Shown here piece after piece: positions 45,351 through 55,162 of a stretch of 64,000 bases of DNA; within the stretch, counting starts at the first letter, position 1, and the number at the start of each line of letters is the position of its first letter. Made by a program: the position numbers and the translations under genes. The notes under the pieces are model-generated. The model had not been told where the DNA came from, searched no databases, and saw only the letters and a program-made list of their open reading frames with translations. Source of the DNA: JADJNY01 sp046349615 (GTDB lineage: Bacteria; Planctomycetota; UBA1135; GCA-002686595); contig JAXMBZ010000001.1 in the NCBI GenBank assembly GCA_046349615.1, positions 1 to 64,000 on the forward strand, read 5' to 3'.

Positions 45351-47534
45351 TCACCGTCCCGTGCGGAACGGCTTTTTCGCCGCGTACGCGGTCTCGCGCC
45401 CGCGCAGAGCGGCCTCGAGGCCCGTGTTCTTCTGCGCGATCGCCGCCGCGAGCGCGCGCCGGATCGTCGCGAGCGCCTCGTCGAACCGTCCGTTCTCCGC
45501 GAGCGCCGCGGCGAGCACGTCGAGCGTCGCCACGTCGTCGGGCTTCGCGCGCGCGGCGAGCTCGCTCGCGAGCGTCAGCGCCTCGCGTCCGTCGCGCAAC
45601 GCATCGCTCGGGCACGTCGCGAGCAGGAACGCGAGCTGCGACGTCGCGACGATGTCCTTCGGATCGAGTTCGCGCGCCTTGCGCCAGCCCTGCAGGGCAT
45701 CGCTCCACTTGCCGAGCGACTGCGCGACGCCCGCGAGGCCTTTCCACGCCTCGTCCGAGGCGTTGGGTAGGCTCGTCGCGCGCTCGTACGCCTCGAAGGA
45801 GCGCGGCAGGTCGCCCTTCCTCGCGTACAGGAACCCGAGCTGCGTGTGGAAGCGCGCATTCGTCGGGCGCAGGAGGCTCGCACGCTCGAACGAAGCGAGC
45901 GCGTCGTCGATTCGATCGAGCTTCACGAGCGCGTCGCCGTGCTTGCCCCACGCCTCGGCGAAGTCCGGCCGCAACTTCAACGCCGCGGTGAAGCTCTCGA
46001 GCGCACCCGCCGGGTCGTCCTGCTTGAGCAGCGCGACGCCGGAATTGTGCAGCGACTCTGCGAGCTGGAACTCGCGCGAGAAGATCGGCCAGTTGCACGG
46101 CACGAGCAGGAGCGCGAAGAGCCCGCCGGCGAACGCGAGCGAGCGCGCGCGGCCCGCGCGGACACGCTCGAAGCCCTCGGCGAGTCCCAACGCGGCGAAC
46201 AAGACGAGGCCGGGCACGATCGGATAGCGGTAGCGCGCCATCATGTAGAAGAGCACGGGACCGACGGCGAGCGTCGCGCACACGAGGTGGAGCGTGAGGA
46301 GCTCGCGCCGCCGCGCCCACGCGAGCGCGACGCCGACGAGCGCGAGCGGCAAGAGCACGCCGAAGTGCGCGACGAAACCGAGCGTGCGCAGGAGCGTCGA
46401 CGAGCGCTCGTAGAAGTACTGGTCCTCCGCGTCGGGCACTTCGTAGCCGTTGACGAGCAGTGCGAGCTTCTTCCCGACGACGGCGAGCCACTCGCCCGGA
46501 TGCGCGCTCACGTGCTGAAAGGTCGCGTCGAACCAGTAGCGCGAGACCTCGCTCGGCGAGAGCTTCCGCCCGCGCGCGGCCTCGGCGAGCTCGACGGCGT
46601 CCGCGCGCTCGTAGGCGGTGTCGCTGCGGCCCGGTTTCAGCGGGACGTAGCAGCCGGTCGCGTTCGGTCCGTTGCCGATGTAGAAGTTCGTCCCGGCCTG
46701 CGAGGTCGTCAGCACGAACTCGCCGCCGACCTTCGCGTTGCGCCACGCGACGGGCGTGAGCACGAGCGCGAGCCCGAGCGCGAACGCGACCAGCCACGCG
46801 CCGCGGACCGCGAGCGAGCGACCGCGCGCGAGGCCGAATGCGATCCAAGCGCCGAGCACGGGCACGAGCAACAGCGTCTCCTCGCGCGTCAGCATCAAGA
46901 GGCCGAGCAGAGCTCCCACGAGCGCGAGGCGCGCGAGCGACCGCGAGATGAGTGGACCGCGAGCTAGGGATGAGGAGTGAGGCGAATCGTGCCCGAGCGG
47001 CGGAACCGAGGGGTCGACACTCTCGAGCGTGGGCGCGTTGCGCGCGCGCGCGAGCGCCCACAGGAGCAGCACCATCCAAACGAGGCCGAGGTTCGCCTTC
47101 TGGATCAGCGCGTCGAAGAAGATCGCCGGCGCGTAGAGCGCGAGCACGACGCCCGCGACGACGCCGACGCGGCGCGAGAGGAGCTCCTTCCCGGCGAGGA
47201 ACAGCACGCCGCACGCGAGCGAGCCGAGCGCGATCTGCACGAGGCGCACGCTCCAGAGATCGCTGCCGACGACGAGCTTCACGACGGCGAGGAAGTACGG
47301 GTAGAGCGGGGCCTGGTAGAAGACCTGGTCGCCCATCCAATCGCCCGCGACGATGCGCTCCGACCAATCCCAGTACGACTTCGCGTCGACGAGCGGCGTG
47401 TGGAACAGCGGGACGGAGCGCGCTTCGAGCAGGAACACGAAGCGCACGAGGAACGCGAGCGCCGTGATCGCGAGGAACGGGAGCCAGACCGAGCGCTCGC
47501 GCGCGGTGTTCGACGTGGGGGAGGGCGCGGGCAT
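45351..47534 (-). CDS. GT39-like membrane glycosyltransferase fused to TPR tail
   Basis: The 727-residue protein begins with about ten membrane helices of the ArnT/PMT (GT-C) type: ALAFLVRFVFLL, LVDAKSYWDWSERIVAGDWMG with the Asp-rich first loop, and VFYQAPLYPYFLAVV. The C-terminal ~240 residues are TPR repeats (LHNSGVALLKQDDPAGALESF and later copies). Such proteins transfer sugars from lipid carriers, and the TPRs may bring a substrate protein. A low-complexity loop at about 175-210 (DPSVPPLGHDSPHSSS) is odd. A TAGTCT -10-like site lies at 47557-47562. It is divergent from the lipoprotein at 47658. Confidence 0.8.
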   Translation of the reverse strand: MPAPSPTSNTARERSVWLPFLAITALAFLVRFVFLLEARSVPLFHTPLVDAKSYWDWSERIVAGDWMGDQVFYQAPLYPYFLAVVKLVVGSDLWSVRLVQIALGSLACGVLFLAGKELLSRRVGVVAGVVLALYAPAIFFDALIQKANLGLVWMVLLLWALARARNAPTLESVDPSVPPLGHDSPHSSSLARGPLISRSLARLALVGALLGLLMLTREETLLLVPVLGAWIAFGLARGRSLAVRGAWLVAFALGLALVLTPVAWRNAKVGGEFVLTTSQAGTNFYIGNGPNATGCYVPLKPGRSDTAYERADAVELAEAARGRKLSPSEVSRYWFDATFQHVSAHPGEWLAVVGKKLALLVNGYEVPDAEDQYFYERSSTLLRTLGFVAHFGVLLPLALVGVALAWARRRELLTLHLVCATLAVGPVLFYMMARYRYPIVPGLVLFAALGLAEGFERVRAGRARSLAFAGGLFALLLVPCNWPIFSREFQLAESLHNSGVALLKQDDPAGALESFTAALKLRPDFAEAWGKHGDALVKLDRIDDALASFERASLLRPTNARFHTQLGFLYARKGDLPRSFEAYERATSLPNASDEAWKGLAGVAQSLGKWSDALQGWRKARELDPKDIVATSQLAFLLATCPSDALRDGREALTLASELAARAKPDDVATLDVLAAALAENGRFDEALATIRRALAAAIAQKNTGLEAALRGRETAYAAKKPFRTGR

Positions 47535-47628
47535 GATCGGACGGAAGGCGCGCGAGAGACTACCAGCCGAGCGTCGAGCGGACGACGGCGGCGGAGAGCG
47601 ACTCGCTCGCCGTAGCTCGGCCCGCGAG

Positions 47629-47634
47629 TAGACT
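47629..47634 (+). promoter_or_regulatory. Putative -10 element TAGACT
   Basis: TAGACT lies 24 nt before the lipoprotein ATG at 47658 in the 123-bp divergent region shared with the GT39-like gene, whose own TAGTCT faces the other way at 47557-47562. Confidence 0.35.
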
Positions 47635-47657
47635 GCTCCGAACCCGGAGTCCTCGCC

Positions 47658-48809
47658 ATGCGTGCCTCGCTCGTCCTTCAGTTCACGTTGGCCCTGTCGC
47701 TCGTCGCTTGTCGCGCATCGGTGTCGACCGATCCTCGCGCGCCGCTCGATTCGATCGTCGTGCGCGTCGTCGACGGGACGACGCACGCGCCGGTCGCGGG
47801 TGCCACGGTGAGCTACGTGTCGCGCGAGGCCCTCGAGCCCGAGGGAGTCGAGCGGGTCCGCGCCGTGTGGGACGACGCGAACATGGGGCGCTCCGCCGTC
47901 GAGCGCCAGGTGACGACCGACGAGCACGGCGAAGCGCGCCTCGAAGCGCCGCTCGAAGCGCGCTCGTATCGCAAGGCGCTCGCGGCCCAACCGGCGGTCG
48001 AGGATCCGGATCCAGACGAGGACCCCGAGGCGTGGATGCGGTACGAGCTGCGCGCATTCGGCATCGAGGCGTCGAGCGGAGATCGCTTCGCGACGCTGCC
48101 GATCGACCGCGAGCTCGCCGCTGTCGAGACGCTCGAACTCCATCCAGCCGAGTTCCTCGAAGTGCAGGTCGTCGACGGCGCGAAGCGTCCGGTCGGCGGA
48201 TTCCCGGTGCACGTGCGCGCATGGGAGAAGTCCTGGACCGGAGGCACGATGTCGATCCTCGACGACGCGGGTCGGGTCATCGATACGACCACGACGCGCG
48301 ACGAGGACGAGGATCCCTACGAGGTGTGGCTCGGAGAGACCGACGCACACACGGGGATCGCGCGCATCGGACCGCTCGACCGCATCCGAGCTCGGGGGCG
48401 CGCGGGTTCCAAGCTCGAAGCGACGCTCTTCGTGTACGGCGATTCAGACGGGGAGCTTCGTCAGCCGCTCTCGGTCGTGAACGGCGAACGCATCGTGATG
48501 GTCGTCCCGCAGCACTCCTCGCTCGACGTCGAGGTCGTCGATCCCGCAGGTCGCGCCGTCGAGGGCGTGGAGCTCGAGGTCGACGTCGACAGCGGGCGGG
48601 TCATGTCGAACTCCTGGACGGAGTTCACCACCGTCACCCTGCCTGGGCGCGGGCGCATCGTCGGCATCGTGCCGAGTTCGAAGTGCCAACTGACCGCGAA
48701 AGCCCCCGGGTTCCAGACCGGGAAGCTCGATTGTCGCGCACCGGAGACGAATGGAGAGACGCAACACGTGCGCATCCAGCTCGAGAAGCTCGAGGGAGGG
48801 CGGCCGTGA
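47658..48809 (+). CDS. Lipoprotein with carboxypeptidase-regulatory-like repeats, first of pair
   Basis: The 383-residue protein has a lipobox (LVACRAS, Cys about residue 18) and several Ig-like beta-sandwich units with openings such as VVRVVDGTTHAPVAGATVSY, VQVVDGAKRPVGGFPVHV and VEVVDPAGRAVEGVELEV. These match the CarboxypepD_reg/SpaA-like fold. It is acidic (DPDPDEDPE, DEDEDP) and predicted to sit on the outer or inner membrane surface. No enzyme motif is seen. The stop overlaps the next gene's GTG start. Confidence 0.72.
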   Translation: MRASLVLQFTLALSLVACRASVSTDPRAPLDSIVVRVVDGTTHAPVAGATVSYVSREALEPEGVERVRAVWDDANMGRSAVERQVTTDEHGEARLEAPLEARSYRKALAAQPAVEDPDPDEDPEAWMRYELRAFGIEASSGDRFATLPIDRELAAVETLELHPAEFLEVQVVDGAKRPVGGFPVHVRAWEKSWTGGTMSILDDAGRVIDTTTTRDEDEDPYEVWLGETDAHTGIARIGPLDRIRARGRAGSKLEATLFVYGDSDGELRQPLSVVNGERIVMVVPQHSSLDVEVVDPAGRAVEGVELEVDVDSGRVMSNSWTEFTTVTLPGRGRIVGIVPSSKCQLTAKAPGFQTGKLDCRAPETNGETQHVRIQLEKLEGGRP

Positions 48810-50188
48810 ATCGCGTCCCGAGCTCTCGCCGTCTCGCCTCACTGCTCCTCGCCGTCGGCGCACCGCTCGCCTGCCGCGCTCCGAGCACGAACTCATGCGA
48901 CACGCTCGACGTGCTCGTGGTCGACGCCTTGGGTGCGCCGGTCGCGGGCGCGCGCGTCGAGTACGTGCCGAGATCTTCGGTGGAGTCGGACCCGATGGCT
49001 GAGTTGTGGGACCGTCGCGAAGACGTCGAGTCCTGGCGAGCGCGACACACCGCAGTCGTCACGACGGATGGTCGTGGTCGCGCTCGACTGGTCGACCTGA
49101 TGCCGACTCCGCAGGAACCGCCCTTGATTGTCGCCCTGATGCGCGTCGATGCGAGCCAGGGAGAGGCTTGGTGGGGGTGGCTGCGTGAAGCGGATTCGGC
49201 CAGGGACGCGGCGCGCATCGTGCTCGACGCCGACGTCGATCAGAAGGTGAGGGTCACCTGCGGTGGGAGGCCGGCTCCGGAGAGCGTTCATGTGATGCTC
49301 GGGGGGCGAGACGGCGTCCCGACCGCGGATGAAGACGCATTGTCGTTGTGCTGGATGGGGGCCACCGATGCGAACGGCGTCGCCGTCGTGCGGCACGTTC
49401 CGCTCTACCATTCGCTCCTCGGATCCGCGGAGCGAGGCACGTTCCTGGCGGTGGGCAACCAAGGGAGCAGCGATCCATCCGGAATCGACGCCGCGCTCGG
49501 CCAGGGCGCGACGATCGAGCTCGAGCTCGGGCTCGCGGCCCACGTCGAGCTCACGTTGCTGGATTCCGAGGGTCACACGCTGAACGAAGGCATCGCGCTC
49601 TTCGCGCTCGCCGACGAGGCCGACCGCGCCTCGGACATCGACGACGTCGAAGATGACGGCTACGTCGAGTTCGACTCGGGGCGCGTCGTCCTCCCGGCGT
49701 TCGGGCTTGCCCAACGCATCCGGATCGAGCTCGGTGCTCCGGGGTGGTGCTCGGAGACGATCGACGTGCCGACCGCGTCGACGAACGGCGACTGGACGCG
49801 CGTGGAGGTTCACCTGAAGCGTCCGAGCCTGCGATTCGCCGGGCGAGCCGTCGACGAACACGGGCGTCCCCTGAGCCTGCGCGAGTTCGAAGTCCAGGGA
49901 GCCGACGACGCTGGAGTGCTGACGACGCGCTACGGCACGAATCACCTCGAGACCGATGCGCGTGGGCGATTCACGCTCGATCTCGACCCCGAGCGACTCG
50001 CTCGCGCCGGCGGCGCGATCACGCTCAGGTTCGAGGACCCGGTCGAGCGGGGCACGTCCCTTCGCTCGTTTCTGATGCCGGAGTCGTCGGCTCAGGACGA
50101 GAGACCTTCCGTCCGCATCGACGTCGCCTCCGTCGAGCCCGGAGCGCTCCGCGAACTCGGCGACGTCGTGGTTCGCTCCACCCGCTGA
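48806..50188 (+). CDS. Lipoprotein with carboxypeptidase-regulatory-like repeats, second of pair
   Basis: The 460-residue paralogue of its neighbour starts at GTG in a GTGA overlap. The lipobox is PLACRAP. Beta-sandwich modules begin LDVLVVDALGAPVAGARVEYV, VELTLLDSEGHTLNEGI and FAGRAVDEHGRPLSLREFEV. Like its partner it is acidic and has no catalytic motif. The 4-bp overlap and common architecture indicate one operon and a joint function, perhaps surface scaffolding. It ends convergently with the universal stress protein gene, 1 bp apart. Confidence 0.72.
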   Translation: MNRVPSSRRLASLLLAVGAPLACRAPSTNSCDTLDVLVVDALGAPVAGARVEYVPRSSVESDPMAELWDRREDVESWRARHTAVVTTDGRGRARLVDLMPTPQEPPLIVALMRVDASQGEAWWGWLREADSARDAARIVLDADVDQKVRVTCGGRPAPESVHVMLGGRDGVPTADEDALSLCWMGATDANGVAVVRHVPLYHSLLGSAERGTFLAVGNQGSSDPSGIDAALGQGATIELELGLAAHVELTLLDSEGHTLNEGIALFALADEADRASDIDDVEDDGYVEFDSGRVVLPAFGLAQRIRIELGAPGWCSETIDVPTASTNGDWTRVEVHLKRPSLRFAGRAVDEHGRPLSLREFEVQGADDAGVLTTRYGTNHLETDARGRFTLDLDPERLARAGGAITLRFEDPVERGTSLRSFLMPESSAQDERPSVRIDVASVEPGALRELGDVVVRSTR

Positions 50189-50189
50189 C

Positions 50190-50690
50190 TCACCCCCGCT
50201 GCCGCGGCACGAGCAGAACCGGCCGATCGCTCTTCGCGACCACGGCGCTCGCGACCGAGCCGAGGAGCGCGCTCACGAGCGCTCCGTGTCCGTGCGTGCC
50301 GAGACAAACGAGGTCGACGTCGTGGCGCGCAGCCGCGGCGAGGAGGCCCTTCGCCACGTCCGGCGCATCGACGATCTCGACGGTGCGTTGCGCGTCGCAC
50401 TCCTTCGGCACGAGGCGTTCGAGCTCGGCGCGCACGTGCTCGCGCTGCTTCGTGCGCTCCTCCGGCGTCAGTCGATGTCCGGGCTGGTACGTCGGGTAGA
50501 GACCGCCGGGGAGCGGGTGCTCGATTTCGACGTGCACGAGCACGAGCCGGCCTCCCTTCGGCACGAGCGCGCACGCCTGCGTCAGCGCGCGACGGCTCGT
50601 TTCGGAGAGGTCCATGGCGACGAGGAGGCTGCGGATGGGACCCAGGGAGCGCATGGACATACGGTGTCGCGGCGCGCGACGCTTGTCCAT
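50190..50690 (-). CDS. Universal stress protein (UspA family)
   Basis: The 166-residue single Usp domain has IRSLLVAMDLSETSRRALTQA at the start and the ATP-binding motif GTHGHGALVSALLGSVA (G-2x-G-9x-G-S) near the end. It is cytosolic and probably binds ATP. The first in-frame ATG (50690) adds a basic 10-residue head; ATG 50660 (MSMRSLG) is an equally good start, as neither has a clear ribosome site. Confidence 0.88.
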   Translation of the reverse strand: MDKRRAPRHRMSMRSLGPIRSLLVAMDLSETSRRALTQACALVPKGGRLVLVHVEIEHPLPGGLYPTYQPGHRLTPEERTKQREHVRAELERLVPKECDAQRTVEIVDAPDVAKGLLAAAARHDVDLVCLGTHGHGALVSALLGSVASAVVAKSDRPVLLVPRQRG

Positions 50691-50721
50691 CGGGAACGCG
50701 GCGGGCTCCGAGCCCGCGCGC

Positions 50722-50727
50722 TAGCAT
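50722..50727 (+). promoter_or_regulatory. Putative -10 element TAGCAT
   Basis: TAGCAT ends 9 nt before the ATG at 50737. If used, the message would have only a few bases of leader. Confidence 0.3.
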
Positions 50728-50736
50728 GCGCCGACC

Positions 50737-51846
50737 ATGAAGCTCACCCCCCTCGCTCCGTTGTCGTTCGTTCTGGCGCTCTTCACCGCGTGCGCCGCTC
50801 CGCGCCACCAGGAATCGGCGGTCGAAGCGCACGCCGCGAGCGCTCCCACGCCGAATTCGATCGTCCTCGACGGCGCGAAGGGCTGGCTCTGCATCGTCGG
50901 CGGCGGCGGGACGACGGACGCGATGTACGAGCGCATGTTCGCGGCGGCGGGCGGCAAGGGCGCGAAGGTCGTCATCCTGCCGCAGGCGTCGGAGCTCGCC
51001 GAAACGGGCAAGGAATCCGTCGAGACGTGGACGAAGCACGGCGCGACGAACGTCGAGTGGCTCGACCTGAAAGACCCCGCGCGCGATCGCGAGAAGGTGC
51101 GCGCGGCGAGCGTGATCTGGTTCCCTGGCGGCGTGCAAACTCGATTGATGAAGGCGCTGCACGAAGCGGGGATCGTCGAGATCGTGCGGCAGCGCTTCGT
51201 CGACGGCGCGGTCGTCGGCGGGACGAGCGCGGGCGCGGCGGTGATGTCGGACGTGATGATCACGGGCGACTACGACTTGGGGTTCAAGGAGCCGGCGAGC
51301 GCGGCGCAGGCCGCAGCGACGACGCCTGCCGCGAAGACGGCGGCGGATTCCGGTTCGTCCGCGAGCGCGACGTCGGCGCAAGGCTCCGGCTCGTCGGCTC
51401 AGGGTGCCGACGCGAAGGCGCCCGTCGCCGAGAAGCTCGACGCGCCCGCGAGAGAGGTGCGCGCGCGAGCGCCGCGTGCCGCGCAGAGCGCGGAGGACGA
51501 GGACTCCGGCCTCAAGTACATCCGCAACGGCACGAACGTCTTCTCGACGGGCCTCGGGCTGATGAAGGGCGCGATCGTCGATCAGCATTTCGTGCGGCGT
51601 CAGCGCTTCAATCGCTTGCTCAGCGCCGTGCTCGACCATCCCGAGCTCGTCGGCATCGGCATCGACGAAAAGACGTCGATCCTCGTGCACGGGAACCGCT
51701 TCGAGGTCGTCGGCGTCTCGAACGTGCTCGTCGTCGACGCGCGTCACGCGCAGCACGCATCGACGAACGGGAAGGAGCCGGGCTCGATCTTCGGCGCGAC
51801 GGTCAGCGTCGTGCGCGCCGGGCAGAGTTACGAGTTCGGGCCGTGA
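50737..51846 (+). CDS. Cyanophycinase-like serine peptidase lipoprotein
   Basis: The 369-residue protein has a lipobox (LFTAC, Cys19) and a peptidase S51/cyanophycinase fold: LCIVGGGG, IWFPGG, and the nucleophile Ser164 in VGGTSAGAAVMS. A His in DQHFVRRQRFNRLL and a late GIGIDEKTSILVHG complete the expected core. Between the nucleophile loop and the next strand (residues about 186-256) lies a 70-residue Ala/Ser/Gly-rich insertion that ends in charged residues (EDEDSGLKYIRNG). Cyanophycinases cut poly-Asp-Arg, but lipid-anchored secreted relatives may have other substrates. A 78-bp gap precedes cydA. Confidence 0.85.
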   Translation: MKLTPLAPLSFVLALFTACAAPRHQESAVEAHAASAPTPNSIVLDGAKGWLCIVGGGGTTDAMYERMFAAAGGKGAKVVILPQASELAETGKESVETWTKHGATNVEWLDLKDPARDREKVRAASVIWFPGGVQTRLMKALHEAGIVEIVRQRFVDGAVVGGTSAGAAVMSDVMITGDYDLGFKEPASAAQAAATTPAAKTAADSGSSASATSAQGSGSSAQGADAKAPVAEKLDAPAREVRARAPRAAQSAEDEDSGLKYIRNGTNVFSTGLGLMKGAIVDQHFVRRQRFNRLLSAVLDHPELVGIGIDEKTSILVHGNRFEVVGVSNVLVVDARHAQHASTNGKEPGSIFGATVSVVRAGQSYEFGP

Positions 51847-51924
51847 TCTCGCCGCGCGGAGATCGCGCTGGATGTCGCTTCGTCCTTGCCGCGCGCTGCG
51901 TCAGGCGCCTACGTTGTCGTGAGC

Positions 51925-53265
<1,341 letters not shown>

Positions 53266-53275
53266 GGAGGACGCG

Positions 53276-54322
53276 ATGGAACTCGTCTGGTTCGTACTCG
53301 CGGTGGTGATGGTGGCGGGGTACGTCGTGCTCGACGGCTTCGACTTCGGCGCGGGAGCACTGCACTTGTTCGTCGCACGCGACGACCGCGAACGACGTCA
53401 GGTGCTCGGCGCCATCGGTCCGTTCTGGGACGGCAACGAGGTGTGGTTGCTCGCCGCGGGCGGCGTGCTCTTCCTTGCGTTTCCCAAGGTGCTCGCAGCG
53501 GGGTTGTCGGGCTTCTACCTCGCGGTGTTCCTCCTCCTGTGGACGCTGATCCTGCGCGGGATCTCGATCGAGTTCCGCTCGCACGTCCCCGACCGGATGT
53601 GGCGCGCGCTGTGGGACGGCGTGTTCGCGCTCGCGTCGACGCTCGCGCCCGTACTGCTCGGCGCGGCGCTCGGGAACGTCGTGCGCGGGGTTCCGCTCGA
53701 CGCGGACGGCTGGTTCGCGCTGCCCCTGTTCGATTCGTTCTCGCCGACGGGGGCGCTCGGGATCCTCGATTGGTACACCGTGCTCGTCGGAGTGACCGCG
53801 CTCGTCGGAATCGCGCAGCATGGAGCCTTGTTCCTCGCGTGGAAGGTCGACGGCGCCGTTCGCACGAGAGCGCGTTCGGCCGCCGCCGTGGCTTGGCCGT
53901 TGCTCATCGTGCTCTGGATCGTTCTCACGATCGTGACGGTTTCGCTCGCGCCCGCGCTCTTCGACGCGCTGGCTCAGCGGCCGATCGCGTGGTTCGCGTG
54001 TGCGCTCGGCGCGGCCGGCCTCGTGGTCGCGCGGACGGCGAGCCGGAAAGAGCGCGATCTCCTCGCGTTCCTGGGCTCGTGTTCGTTCCTCGTCGGTGCG
54101 CTCGGCGCGACCGCGGCCTGCACGTACCCGGTTTGGCTGCGCGCGACGACGGGCGCCGAGCGTTCGTTGACGACGGCGTCGAGTGCCGCCGCGGAGAGCT
54201 CGATGCGCTCTGGTCTCGTCTGGTGGCCCATCGGCCTCGTGCTCGCGATCGGATACCTCGTGCTCTTGTTCCGCCTGCACCGCGGGAAGGTCCCTCCGCC
54301 CGTCGAAGGCGAAGGCTACTGA
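53276..54322 (+). CDS. cydB: Cytochrome bd oxidase subunit II
   Basis: The 348-residue membrane protein has the opening MELVWFVLAVVMVAGYVVLDGFDFGAGALH, followed by GPFWDGNEVWLLAAGG and LRGISIEFR, all hallmarks of CydB. It forms the heterodimer with CydA. A ribosome site TTGAGGAGG precedes the ATG. The length is slightly short but complete. No cydX or cydDC was found nearby. Confidence 0.95.
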   Translation: MELVWFVLAVVMVAGYVVLDGFDFGAGALHLFVARDDRERRQVLGAIGPFWDGNEVWLLAAGGVLFLAFPKVLAAGLSGFYLAVFLLLWTLILRGISIEFRSHVPDRMWRALWDGVFALASTLAPVLLGAALGNVVRGVPLDADGWFALPLFDSFSPTGALGILDWYTVLVGVTALVGIAQHGALFLAWKVDGAVRTRARSAAAVAWPLLIVLWIVLTIVTVSLAPALFDALAQRPIAWFACALGAAGLVVARTASRKERDLLAFLGSCSFLVGALGATAACTYPVWLRATTGAERSLTTASSAAAESSMRSGLVWWPIGLVLAIGYLVLLFRLHRGKVPPPVEGEGY

Positions 54323-54406
54323 CGCGCGCTCGGAGCGCGTCGAACGTCCGAGACGGTCGAGGCGGAACGTGACGCGCGCAACGCTCGCGTGGCATGCTCC
54401 CCGTGC

Positions 54407-55075
54407 ATGGCTCGTCCGAAAGCGCTCCTCTCCTGGTCCAGCGGCAAGGATGCCGCGTGGTCGTTGCACGTCCTCCGCCAGCGCGGCGACGTCGACGTCG
54501 TCGGGCTCCTCACGACCGTGAACGCGACGCACGAGCGCGTCGCGATGCACGCGGTGCGCGAGGAGTTGCTCGAGCGGCAGGCGAACGCGGCGGGGTTGCC
54601 GCTCTGGAAGGTCGCGATCCCGTACCCGTGTCCGAACGATGCGTACGAGCGCGCGATGGCGGCGGCGTGCGCGCGCGCGGTGGGCGAGGGGATCACGCGC
54701 GTCGCGTTCGGCGATCTGTTCCTCGAGGACGTGCGCGCGTATCGCGAGCAGAAGCTCGCGAACACGGGGCTCGCGCCGCTGTTCCCGTTGTGGGGGCGCG
54801 ACACGCGCGACCTCGCGCTCGAGATGCTCGCGGGTGGTCTGCGAGCGCGGCTCACGTGCGTCGATCCCAAGCAGATCGACAAGGCGTTCGCGGGGCGCGC
54901 GTTCGACGAGCGCTTGCTCGCGGAGCTCCCACCGAGCGCGGATCCGTGCGGTGAGCGCGGCGAGTTCCACACGTTCTGCCACGCGGGGCCGATGTTCTCG
55001 GCGCCGATCGCGGTCGTGGGGGGCGAGGTGGTGGAGCGCGACGGGTTCGTGTTCGCGGATCTCTTGCCGGGGTGA
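54407..55075 (+). CDS. Dph6-related ATP pyrophosphatase (DUF71)
   Basis: The 222-residue protein starts with the PP-loop LSWSSGKDAAWSLHVLR, then VVGLLTTVNATHERVAMHAVREELL and a late EFHTFCHAGPMF, all typical of the Dph6/MJ0570 family. Eukaryotic Dph6 makes diphthamide, but bacteria lack that pathway, so the acceptor here is unknown. ATG 54407 gives the best start. It ends convergently with the arsenite efflux gene; the 87-bp gap between them shows no strong terminator. Confidence 0.85.
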   Translation: MARPKALLSWSSGKDAAWSLHVLRQRGDVDVVGLLTTVNATHERVAMHAVREELLERQANAAGLPLWKVAIPYPCPNDAYERAMAAACARAVGEGITRVAFGDLFLEDVRAYREQKLANTGLAPLFPLWGRDTRDLALEMLAGGLRARLTCVDPKQIDKAFAGRAFDERLLAELPPSADPCGERGEFHTFCHAGPMFSAPIAVVGGEVVERDGFVFADLLPG

Positions 55076-55162
55076 GCGCGAGCTCGCGTCACGCGGGCGA
55101 ACCTTCGTTGGCCGTTGCACCGTCCCCAGTGCATCGCGCTCGGTGTGCGCGCGCGCCGTGCT

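Noticed and set aside
48806..50188. Frameshifted extension of the second lipoprotein back to 47708
   Set aside because: The upstream part of that frame overlaps the first lipoprotein out of frame and is Arg-rich; the GTG at 48806 gives a proper lipobox.
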